From NCBI GenBank assembly GCA_030068145.1, contig JAPJBO010000058.1, positions 372,001 through 436,000 on the forward strand: a stretch of DNA of 64,000 nucleotides, read 5' to 3'. The DNA is from Diplonema papillatum. Taxonomy: Eukaryota; Euglenozoa; Diplonemea; Diplonemida; Diplonemidae. Below, piece after piece: positions 54,588 to 64,000 of this stretch. The first letter of the stretch is position 1, and each line of letters starts with the position of its first letter. Both the position numbers and the translations under genes were made by a program. The notes beneath the pieces were generated by a model. That model saw nothing but the letters and a program-made list of their open reading frames with translations. It made no database searches and had not been told where the DNA came from.

Positions 54588-57500
54588 GCGTTCAACCTGA
54601 CGTCGAGGATTGTCCTCAAAATGTAGCAAGCCCCATGGTAGTCTCTTACCACGCAGACTGATCACCGTGAAGAAAGACTGTCTGGAGCCGGTTAGCGGTC
54701 AGCGTATGTGGGCTCGAAAGAAGCCGGTCTCTTGTTCGCGAATCGCAAGAATATGCGTGTTGTGCATACGGGTTCTCTGTGTTCCTGTCTACCTTGCGGG
54801 TCTACAGAATGATCTTCGTGAGTTCCTGGCCGCTCGATGTCAGCTCAGCGGGGTACGAATGGCGACTCGAAGAGTGCCTTTTTGTGTCGAGCTGGTTTCC
54901 ACTGGTGTGCAAAGCATCATTTCGATTGCCTGCTGAAGGATGACAACTAAAGCCAAGGCCAGCTTTGTCCGGTACGTCTGTCGGACGTCCTGTCAGAAGT
55001 TTCAATTTTATCTAGCGAGCACTCCATGTTTTTTTGGAAAAAGGCTACAGGGGCTGTTTTTTGGCGGGAGAAGATTGTGCCAGCCTGGGGCGAACGGAGT
55101 CTAACGTCCCACGGAAGAAGGAAGGGGGGTCAGTGGGTATCACAATTTGACAATTTTCAAAGTCAGTGGGGACTTGGGGACGTACCCCTCCGGAGGTCAC
55201 CATGGGTCAGCGGGAAAAAGGTGCTCAAAACAGCGCTAAGGGCCTGCAAATGCGTCCGAAACGCAACCCCAGACAGTCGTGCCAGCGTGTTACCCCATCC
55301 CCATTTCCACATTACGGCCTTACCAAAGACTCCCGCTGTAGGGATAAGACGATAACGTAGAATCACAACCTCTTGTCCTTCCTATAGCATGCCTCGTCAA
55401 TACACGCAGAGAGTACGAGGCCAGGCCTTTCATGACTTGGGCCAGAGAACTGGGGTGAAACGTGCTCAAACCCCGGAGAAGCACATCGGTGCTTGGCTTA
55501 AAACGCAGATAAAATTGCTGGCGCCGTCTCTGGGAAGCCTGAAGAAGGCTTTGATAGATAGCCTACCAAATCCTCTGGAATAAGTAGTAAATCATAGGAC
55601 GCAGGTGAAAGGGGTTCGCCGCGCGCAAGTGTTGGTTTTGCTGGCACGTGCAACTCTCGTAGGACAGGTTCCGAGATCCGATGCATTAGAACAACTGGCA
55701 GCATTTCAAGACGGCTTCCCCGCGGTGTTCGAGGTGATGGAAGCGCAAGGACTCTAGTTCACAGGCCAGAACTCTTTTCTCCGTGCATGCAAGACACGAT
55801 CTGGGCACCCCAGCCGAATCCCTGACACGCCCGCGCTGCTCTAAGCCAGCGTGCTCAGAACACTCTGTTGCCTTAGACTGACTTCCCCCATGCATGAATT
55901 TCATGCGAGAATCATTCTCGCACACGAGTCGGATCGGATGCATGCCTAGGGGAAGGGGCCCTTCGGGCACCGGAACTTAGCATCACTCGAACTTTACCAT
56001 CACCCGAACTTTGCCTACCCTAAGAGCCCGGATCCTTAAGCGAAGTTTCACTCTAAAAAACCGACTGCTTACTACAAGAAACAGTCTAAAAAAAGCACCC
56101 ACAAGGTACCCCGTACCGCTTTCGTGATTCTCTCAATTTCAGATGGACATGATCCGTTTGCATCCCAGTCTTATCCGATGTGCCCCGATGTGCCCAGGTG
56201 AAAATACTTTGCGCGCTCGTTCAAGCCTAGTCAGCTTAAAACAAGCCTCGAACATCATCATGACTCTTTATGACAATCCTTTCCTTGAAGTCTTTTCTTA
56301 TTGCAGCTCGTGTTGGGTTGTCACTCTAGTCGACAGGCGAGGATCGGGAAACCGCAAGCACAAACGATCTGCGATCTCAGGCAACTATGCGCGAGCACAA
56401 TGTCGCGAATTGGTCAACATTACCCGACTGGTGATTTGTGCTCTCTCGACTTCGGGATGCATCCTCAGCACTGGTTCCAATCTTGTCCTTCATTACATCC
56501 TGAGTTTCAACGTTTCATCACCTGTGCTCTTTTCATTATTTTTTGCATGTCTGAGACTCTTGGACAGATCTAGCAGCCACTTGTCTGGTACGTGCGGCTT
56601 GTGTCTCAAGCTTTATTTTGTGTGTGTGCTGCGCAAGACCTCTCTCTCCGCCAGCCCGGCGTTTTTCAAAGAACCCCTGTTAAAACTAGGGTCCCTTCCA
56701 AATTATCTTTTTCCTGTGTGGTGTAAATGGTTCCTTAGTAGTAGTCTGTCTTGGAAGTTTCCAGGCAGCAACGACCTACGGCGGCCTCAAAAGGGCACTG
56801 CTGCAGGATCGTAGAGGGAAAGTGATGAGACTGTTGCCAACCACCCGGAAAGAAGTCAGCGCTTTTTCGCTGGCGGATCCCGTTTTGGTGACACTGGGAC
56901 AGTACTTCACGAAGTCTTTTTGATGGACAGGTGGACTCCTGAAGTCCTGCATTTTTTTGCTGCGGGGGGGGGATGCGCCCATCCATTCTTTGGTTCGGTG
57001 TACGTAGCTAGTCGATGCGCCTCTGTTATGTGTCGCCCAAACCTTGCTGGGTCCAGTCACGGCCTGAAGTGTAGAACTCGCAAAGCAGAATTATGTTCTT
57101 AATAGTACACCTGTACTGACGGGACATTTCCGGAACAACGGTTGCACATGAAAAGTCAATGAAAGAAAGTGCTAATACAGGAAACCAGAGAGGTTTATAC
57201 TCTGTACATGTGAAGAACAAGAAAATTTTGCCAGGTTGTTCAGTTGTGGCTGATAGTCCGTTCCTTCGTTTATCAGTGCAAGCCCCAACTCCGGAAATGT
57301 TCTTCAGGTTAGTGTGCCGGCCCTTACCACGAAAACCCCTGCCATTGAGCGGAGGGGTGAGCTTTCCCAAAAGTACAACTCAGCTGTAAAAAAAGCAAAA
57401 AAAGACAACAAAAGACAAAAAAAGACGCAGAGCACCTCAAACCATGGCTTTGCTCCACTTCACGACCTTGTTTTCTGTGCATCTTCGGCACGGTCCACAG

Positions 57501-58849
57501 CTAATCATGCGTTCTTGGTGTCACACAACTCGTGGAGTGCACAGTGCTGAGAAGCCTGAGTAGCCCATCCGCCACTGCCTGGCTCCTTTGCACCCATAAT
57601 CGCAAACAAAATGTCTGCTCCGCTTTCTCTGCGTTTTTCGACACGGCAAGCACCCTTGTATTGGGTTCTTATTACTTCACAGCTGCTGCCGCTCCGTCGC
57701 AATATGCAAGGCGCTGCTCCATCCTGGTGCTACCGCGAGGTGTCGCAGCCCGTACTCGCCACCTTTTCGTTGGCCTGTTTGTCGACGTAGTCGTGCACCC
57801 AACTCTTCTTTTCTCCCGGGCGCATGATGGCTCTCTTATCCTTGTTACGTTCACGATTTGCCTGGGGTGATGTCTTTTTTGCGTCTTTTTGTCTTTCATT
57901 GCCTTCGGTTTTGGGTTAACAGGCACGACAATTGCAATTAAAAGAAGGCGTTGAAGCTTGGTGAATCATGATGTTGACCCTACAGAGATTGTCCACGTTC
58001 TCTCAAAAACGTCTTTAGGTGAGCGGCTGGCGGTTCTTCTGTTTGGGGACCCGCGTGGCGAAACAGGGGAAGATTAATACATAATTGGGTGGCCCCCGTC
58101 CCGCCTACAAGCAACACCCCTGACGAGTCGTTTTCCTGTGTACGAGTCGTATTTTCGTCTCAGATTCTCGTGCCCGGAAAGAAAACTCTTGTGTTGGCTC
58201 TTGTCACCGCGTTCAGATATTTGAGATGACCTCTCGACTTGCTTCGCCATCGTTGGGAGCAGAAACCCGCTGTAACAACGTCAACCCCCAAAACGTCAGA
58301 AACGAAGTACCCAACCACGAACGGATTAAGTAAACGTCGGTACGAATCGTCCAAGTTCGCAAATACGCCTGTCGGAATTAGGTTTCAGGTATCCTCCAGT
58401 GTAGAGACTCTGCATTCTTTCAGTAGTTTTACAAAACCGCCTGTTCCAAAGCGAGGGCTGCGCAACGAAGCTTCGTTTTCCTCCTTTTCGACTTCTTCTA
58501 TTTTCCCCGTCCGAACATCTTGCGTCGATTCTCGGCGAGCAGCCCCTTCACTGTCAGCACTTTTGCATGCGTTTTCGCGTTCACCTTTTTCAATGCACCC
58601 GACGCGTCTAACACAGGCACGGTTCACGGACTCCCGGGTGGCACAAGCTGCTGGGGTGGGGTATCCGCATACGATGGTAAGTGCCCCCGGTACCTTCAAC
58701 GAGCCACGTTGGTTAGTTTCCTACAAGCACGATGTGAACTGCACGGTATCCCTCTGTTAAGGCTAGTACTTCCCGAGGCTGATGTCAACAAGTACAGTGA
58801 TGGAAAGGTTAAACGCGGACCTGACAGAGAAGGTGGGCGGGTGACCAAA
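54588..58849. other. Long stretch without a recognised gene
   Basis: About 4.3 kb, the largest empty region. Open frames such as 56143-56814 have no domain and AT-richer third positions than real genes. A-rich inverted motifs at 57397-57430 and 57872-57897 bracket about 0.5 kb. A strong donor sequence (ACGATG|GTAAGTG) at 58677, just after an ATG, could end a tiny first exon of the kinase gene below, but no matching acceptor was established. Confidence 0.45.
57397..57897. repeat. A-rich inverted motifs bracketing 0.5 kb
   Basis: Left: AAAGACAAAAAAAGACGCA (57411-57429). Right, on the other strand: AAAGACAAAAAGACGCA (within 57872-57897). Low complexity makes chance similarity possible; a short non-coding mobile element is the alternative. 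Confidence 0.3.
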
Positions 58850-60217
58850 ATGAAAGGCGACCACGCACTGCGTGGTTCTACGGTGGCGCTCGTCAACAGC
58901 CACAGCGGAGAAAGGACGGCAGCTCGTTATCTTCAGGAAGAACTCCGGAAAGAGCTCGGCGACGACTGCGTTCTTGACTTGATGGTGTTTGTCAGAAGGC
59001 GCGTCGATCCGGCAGATGGCGTTTCGAAGGAGAAGGCCGAGTTTGTGTCGAAGAACACATGGGACACAGCCGCCCCTGACCCATCCGTGGAAAGGCTTCT
59101 CAATAAGCTAGCAGTAATACCAGGCGGGGGACACGTCATAGTCGCGGGAGGGGATGGAACGGTAGCTTGGGGTATGTCTTTGATAGACGAACACTACGAG
59201 AGGGAACCGTCTTTGCAAAGACCATACGTGGCTGTTGTTCCGATGGGTACAGGGAATGACTTGAGTCGTGCACTGGGATGGGGGCCAGGGTTTGTAAAAG
59301 GGGGAAGTAGTTGCTGCGGTTCCTCCGAACCAGTGAAAGATATGCTGAGCTTAGTGGCAGCCGGGCATCGTTCAGTGCTTGATCGATGGACGGTCGAAGT
59401 GTTGGACCGCCACGGAAACTCCGCTCGCAAATCAGTGATTATGAACAATTACCTGTCCGTGGGCTTCGACGCTCGCATCACACATCAATTCGACACTTTC
59501 CGCGACGACAATCCGCATCTTTGCAAACATCGCGCCGTAAACAAAGTCTGGTATGCAAAGTTTGGCTGCCAAGCACTATGCGGCTCGCCGCAGATCAAGC
59601 AGCGGGTGACAGTTACCGTCGACGGCAAGACGCTCGACCAGAAGCGGATAGCCGAGCTCAAAAGCGTTGTGTGTACGAACATCGACTCTTACGCATCCGG
59701 CATGAAGCCATGGCGACACCGAAAAAACTGCAAACACGGCTTCTCCGAGCCCGTTTTCCACGACGGGAAGCTCGAAGTCTGCGGCTACTTCGGTCCGTGG
59801 CATTTGGGACTTTCTCAGATACGGATGCGGACCTCGAAGAAGATCGGGCAAGGTTCTGTGGTTGTCATGGAGATGTCGCCCGAAGCTGATCTTGACTACT
59901 TGCGCCTGCAAATTGACGGCGAAGCGATAAACAATCTTCCGGAGGGGGGCTGCACGATTCGGATAACGCGGCACCCCGGAGGAGGACATCGAGTCCTGAC
60001 CAAGCGGTCGAAGTTGAAACGAGCTGCTTCCGTAGTATCCATTGCACCAGATGAGCAACTATTCCACCGCTCTGTCGGTTCACGGCCGCAGACAGGCAAA
60101 AATGGCGGTGAGGCCGCTGGACCATTTGCCGACAGGCCGCCTGTGATGGTCATCGGTACAATCTCCGACCAGGAAGCCACAAGAGGAGTCGACAGCGGGG
60201 TCATGGAAGACGCTTGA
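58850..60217 (+). CDS. Diacylglycerol kinase
   Basis: From ATG 58850 the product has 455 residues. The frame is open further upstream to about 58520 but has no earlier in-frame ATG, so an upstream exon cannot be excluded. The catalytic DAGK domain starts at once: VALVNSHSGERTA (about 15-25, where kinases have NPKSGG), the glycine-rich nucleotide loop VAGGDGTVAWG (about 98) and VPMGTGNDLSRALGWG (about 130-144), the GTGNDLAR signature. The accessory DAGK domain follows: NNYLSVGFDARI, FDTFRD, NKVWYAKFG, VCTNIDSYASGMKPW, then HDGKLEVCGYFGPWHLGLSQI. It should phosphorylate diacylglycerol to phosphatidic acid at membranes using ATP. No C1, EF-hand, PH or ankyrin domain is present, so it is a minimal type resembling plant DGKs and the catalytic core of animal ones. 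The C-terminal 70 residues are disordered. Confidence 0.9.
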   Translation: MKGDHALRGSTVALVNSHSGERTAARYLQEELRKELGDDCVLDLMVFVRRRVDPADGVSKEKAEFVSKNTWDTAAPDPSVERLLNKLAVIPGGGHVIVAGGDGTVAWGMSLIDEHYEREPSLQRPYVAVVPMGTGNDLSRALGWGPGFVKGGSSCCGSSEPVKDMLSLVAAGHRSVLDRWTVEVLDRHGNSARKSVIMNNYLSVGFDARITHQFDTFRDDNPHLCKHRAVNKVWYAKFGCQALCGSPQIKQRVTVTVDGKTLDQKRIAELKSVVCTNIDSYASGMKPWRHRKNCKHGFSEPVFHDGKLEVCGYFGPWHLGLSQIRMRTSKKIGQGSVVVMEMSPEADLDYLRLQIDGEAINNLPEGGCTIRITRHPGGGHRVLTKRSKLKRAASVVSIAPDEQLFHRSVGSRPQTGKNGGEAAGPFADRPPVMVIGTISDQEATRGVDSGVMEDA

Positions 60218-61110
60218 AGAGAGGTTATGCATGTAGTTACGGTTGTGATGCAGATCGACGGGGATGCGATAACGGTCGTTCATAGGACGTGCGATTCCGA
60301 GTACGCCGAGTCGACAAGATCCGGATGCCAGGAGCTGTGGCTGCTGCGAGTCAGGCTCCCGTGGCGAGGGGGATCGGGTCAGCAAAGTCCCGTAATATGG
60401 ACGAGATGTTTTGAAGAGCACGGAAGAGCTACGGAATCTAAAACGAGAATACTCAATTTCTGTTTCCCCTAGCGCCGACTGACAACAGTGTCTGTCCATT
60501 CGTGGAAAGCGGATTGCACCACAAGCCTAATGCTGTCTCGAAAAGAAGAACCGAGATCCATATTTCATAACCCCTTCGAAAACAGCAACGGATTCTAGGG
60601 AGCGACACCAGAATGACATGTAGAATGGAAACATCGTTCTTTTACTCTTTCAAGGAAGCACCACCTGGTTCCGCCTGTGTGTCTGTGTTGTGTCCGTTCC
60701 CAGACTTGGTTTTTGGTTCGTTAGGCCCTATTTCTTTCGCTTTCTTCGCTTTTGCGTCTTCGCGAAGTCTGACCTCAACCGGTGGGCGCTTCTTTCCATT
60801 CCCCGACTTCGGGCTTTCAACAAGACTACGCATTTCTTTGGTAATCCTTGCCGCCTATCTTGTGTCGTAGCGGTCTTGTTTGTGCAGGTGGCTGTCTTCT
60901 CAGTCGCTGAAGCTGACCGCTTTCTTCTTCTCGTCAGCGGTCTACATCCCCTTCACCATCCGACTCCCAGCCTCAATGGTCAACCTATGTATGTGTGCCG
61001 GCGGCCGTCGGCTCTTGTGGTCTTTTTGGTTCTGCTTTTCTCTTTTGCTGTCGGTGGGGTTTCTTCTGCATAGATTTTGCAGAAGGTTCGCAGCGTAACA
61101 AGGCGGCGAT

Positions 61111-61311
61111 CCTCCGCGAGGCGAGCTCACCCGCCGGCCAGAGCACCCCCGGCAGCGCCCACTCCGGCGCAGCCACCCACCGTAGCAAAGCCGCTACCTG
61201 CAGCGCGCCTCCGGAGCGACTTACGCCCGCCGTAGCAGTACGAAGAGAAGTGAGGACCGAAAACTCCCCGGAGAGATGGTCCCTGCACTAACTCGTCTCT
61301 CTCTCTCTCTC
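61111..61311. repeat. Dispersed repeat copy with CT microsatellite
   Basis: Shares ordered blocks with 51001-51125 and its final part (ctccccgg..gagatg..ccctgcact plus a CT tract) with 37529-37574. Non-coding. Confidence 0.55.
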
Positions 61312-62157
61312 GGGAAAGGTCAGCGCGGTAGCGATGACAACGAGAACACATACAGGTGAGAGGCCCGGGGACTCTTTAAGGTGTGACTACCACACTTTGA
61401 CTTGTTTTGATGTGTTTTCTCCATTTTCTTGGTGGCGGACTACCAGCCACTCCTTGTGTGTGAGAAAACAGTGTTTCCACGAATCCGTCACGCCAATATG
61501 AGAAGTAAGAGTAACTCTTACTTTTCTAAAATGAACCTGAATTCCCCATTTCTGGGTTTTGCCTCCCTGTCACAAGTTCCATGGACAGTTCAGAGTACCT
61601 ACGAGTGGGTGTGCCACTGCATGGATTGCGTGGTCATTCGCAACTTGTGTGCGGCCAGGGGGCTGTCGTAGGGCTGAGGCTGTTGTTGCCATGTGCAAAA
61701 CTCCGACTCAAGCTTGCTGCGGTTGTTCATTGCGGGAGCGAACAAAAATTCTTCTCGTCTTCTGGCCGCGCTGGTGGCCTATTTTGCAACGCAACCAACC
61801 CAACACCGACGCTTGCCGTCCTTTACTAAATCATCATCCGGAGTCTGCAACTTGGAGGAGCGGAGAGCAGTCGGGTCAAGAACTACGTCAAAACTAGACT
61901 CGCTGTACCCACATGGTGCCGCTGGTAGAATACCCTCTAGCCCACAGTGCAACCATTGCGAAGGAGGCTGAGATGAAGACCGGACAACATCACATCGACC
62001 GACTTCAACCCCCCATGATGACCCGGCTTTTTCGCCGCCCGACACATCTTTCGCGCGGCCCCTCACGTGAAACGATTGCTCACGAAATGGAACGATCAGT
62101 TCTCGAACCTTACAACAAGAAGTTTGCCAAAAAGAACAGCTGCCTTCAATCTAACAA

Positions 62158-62213
62158 GGACCACATAAAGCGGACCACACAAAGCGGACCACACAAAGCG
62201 GACCACACAAACC
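62158..62213. repeat. 14-bp tandem repeat, four copies
   Basis: Unit ggaccacacaaagc; the first copy has one change and the last ends differently. Intergenic. Confidence 0.85.
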
Positions 62214-62701
62214 TGCTATTTCCGAGAATCAGAGACACGGGCTCATGGTAAAGACCAATTTGATATCCCTATTCTCAATTGCCTCGGGGAAGCTGCTCCC
62301 TTTAAGGACTCATACACTATTTCGCTCCGTGAACGTGAATCGGTGTGATGATAAATGCGTGTGAGGTTCTTCTCGTTTCTTGGGTGCCACCTCATAGCGG
62401 TTCTTCCTACCATTATCCACTTCCTCGTTCTGTTCTGTCAGTTCTCACGCGAGAGTGGAAAACTCAGTCTTCCAAATGCAAGAACGATGTCGGTTAGCAG
62501 GTTGTGCTCAGTGCAATGTTCTTCGTGGCGTAGTATGAGAGCTTACTGACCGCCAGAACGAATCGATGCAACGATCCCCACATCAGTGCATCTTCATATG
62601 AACTGGATTCACGACAAAGAAGAGGCCAATACATTGCGACTTGCGTAAACAATGGAGCTAAAACACAGGTTGTGAGAAACAAGCATTTCTATGTGACCGC
62701 G

Positions 62702-64000
62702 ATGAATAGGCCGTCGCACTGGTTGCTGATGGCAGCGCCGGCCCCGGAATCATGGGCGAAGGTATGTCCAAACCTCCGTCCTGAAACCTTCGATGGCAGC
62801 AGACTGTTGTTGCAGTTAAACAATACCAAGCCCGAAATATTGCAGATGAACCACTGTGTCAAGTACCAGCCAGGCAGTCGGATTAACAACGCTTGTACTC
62901 CCAACGTGTTCACGTGGCGTGTTTGGGAGGAACGTTGACTAAGCTCGAGCGTTCACGAAGCCGTTTTGTACGTGCATTGGTCGGCTCAGACTCGCAGTTG
63001 AATGCATTTGTTTCCAAAATGAGTGGCTTTGGCACACCACATAGGGAAAAATCACTTTAAACACGCACACAGCGGCTGGCAATGCAGCGGCAGGCCCGTT
63101 TGAATGCGGCAAAGGATACAACGACCGAGCTACAGGAGAAGAGGAAAGTCGTGATAGCATGTTTGGACAATGACAAGCGAGCAATAGCCGACGTGCACCG
63201 AGCCTTGGATGGCAACCCGCCTGTGGCGCTGGCCAAGCGCATTGTGCTCAATACAGTACTCCGAAAGCAAAAAACTGGGCTCCTGCGCACGGTCGTGGCT
63301 TCTTTCCCGAACAAATACCGACGCCTGTCGGCGGCGCCCTACGCGTACGTCATCAGCTTTTTCGCGCAGCTTCTCCAATCGCGAAGGGTCGAGGAAATCT
63401 GGGCCGAAATGTTGTCGTTGCGCATATCGCCGACTGCGGATGCATACACCGCGAGGCTGCTGTCTTTGCGAGCACCAAGCGAAGGGAACGCCAAGCAAGC
63501 CGTCGACGTCTTCACAGAAATGGTAGCCGCCGGGACGGCCCCGACTGTCTACGTTTACTTGGCACTCATCTCCGTTCTCCTGACGCAGCGGGTGCCGGCA
63601 TTGTTTGAGCAGGCGGTTGCTATTTTGGAACACATGCTCTCGCGCCCTCCCCGCTTGCTGCCTGACCCCGCTGCCATTGTTTCGTTTCTTTGCGCTGAAC
63701 GCTCTGGACTGCGAAGCGAACGGCTGCCACACGGCGAGATTTACTGCGAAGAGAGGAGGAAGGAACTGATGCCGTCTATGTTGCTGACAGTTGCTCGGTC
63801 ACCGACGCTGTTCAAAGCGGAGCTGTTGGCAGCACGTTTTGCATTAAATCGGGCCGATCCACCTGTGGCCCGGGCTCTGTTGTCAGCATGCGTTGCAAGT
63901 AGCGACGTTGAGAAGGCAAAGCAAGTGTTCAACCGCGTCAAGTCGCCGACAGAACGTTGTTTCAACGGGCTTGCCCACGTGCACCAAGCGGCGGGTGACG
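62702..64000 (+). CDS. PPR-like protein, 3' end beyond the window (at least 2 exons)
   Basis: Model: exon 1 62702-62761 (20 codons, MNRPSHWLLMAAPAPESWAK), donor AAG|GTATGTCC, phase 0. Acceptor is cacgcacacag at 63072, exon 2 from 63073 with the frame open to the last base of the window, so 929 further bases are coding without a stop. If exon 1 is wrong, the ATG at 63082 is the start. The product is alpha-helical with 35-residue units of PPR character: YAYVISFFAQLLQSRRVEEIWAEM, AYTARLLSLR, AVDVFTEMVAAGTAPTVYVYLALISVLL, VARALLSACVASSDVEKAKQVFNRV. The N-terminus is basic (QRQARLNAAKD, EKRKVV). By analogy with the family it should bind organellar RNA. It resembles the 10-12 kb PPR gene in style but is not a copy of it. 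Confidence 0.83.

Larger units (their letters stand above)
60218..62701. other. No gene recognised; repeats
   Basis: About 2.5 kb without a convincing gene. It contains the dispersed repeat at 61111-61311 with its CT microsatellite and a 14-bp tandem repeat at 62158-62213. Confidence 0.45.

Noticed and set aside
56143..56814. 223-residue + strand open frame
   Set aside because: No domain, Ser/Leu-rich chance-like composition, and third-position base use unlike the real genes.

Overview
This is nuclear DNA from a unicellular eukaryote. Genes carry GT-AG spliceosomal introns, third codon positions are GC-rich, and intergenic stretches of 0.5-4 kb hold no convincing genes. I could reconstruct thirteen protein genes, one broken gene and a few doubtful exons. 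Every one of them lies on the + strand. The gene types (a GAF-GAF class I phosphodiesterase, PPR proteins, a CCCH/MLLE protein, and Thr/Pro-rich type I surface proteins) together with strict unidirectionality would fit a euglenozoan such as a diplonemid. That placement is inference only; another protist lineage is possible.

Layout: 1.4-3.3 kb, a two-exon type I membrane protein with a PSI-like domain. 6.0-6.25 kb, a 37-bp tandem repeat. 6.7-8.4 kb, a protein with a RanBP2-type zinc finger. 10.0-12.3 kb, a two-exon PPR protein. 13.2-15.7 kb, a seven-exon coiled-coil protein. 18.9-21.6 kb, a three-exon CCCH zinc-finger protein ending in a PABC/MLLE domain. 23.1-30.5 kb, a six-exon full-length ABCA transporter. 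32.1-33.2 kb, a polytopic membrane protein of unknown family. 34.8-36.9 kb, a two-exon gephyrin-type MogA-MoeA fusion for molybdenum cofactor synthesis. 37.9-43.2 kb, a three-exon cyclic nucleotide phosphodiesterase whose first intron (1.9 kb) carries two fold-back elements and a 39-bp tandem repeat. 44.5-47.3 kb, a coiled-coil plus Ser/Pro-repeat protein. 48.3-54.6 kb, a surface-protein district: a frameshifted Cys-rich gene, an intact Thr/Pro-rich EGF-like protein and a double-DOMON protein. 58.8-60.2 kb, a diacylglycerol kinase. 62.7 kb to the end, a second PPR gene that runs off the window.

The genes do not form one pathway. Themes are organelle/cytosolic RNA handling (two PPR proteins, the CCCH-MLLE protein, perhaps the RanBP2-finger protein), signalling (phosphodiesterase, diacylglycerol kinase), lipid transport (ABCA) and the cell surface (PSI, EGF-like and DOMON proteins). 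Exon joins were made by hand by matching splice sites and reading phase. Most multi-exon models close perfectly in phase, but no transcript data were available.
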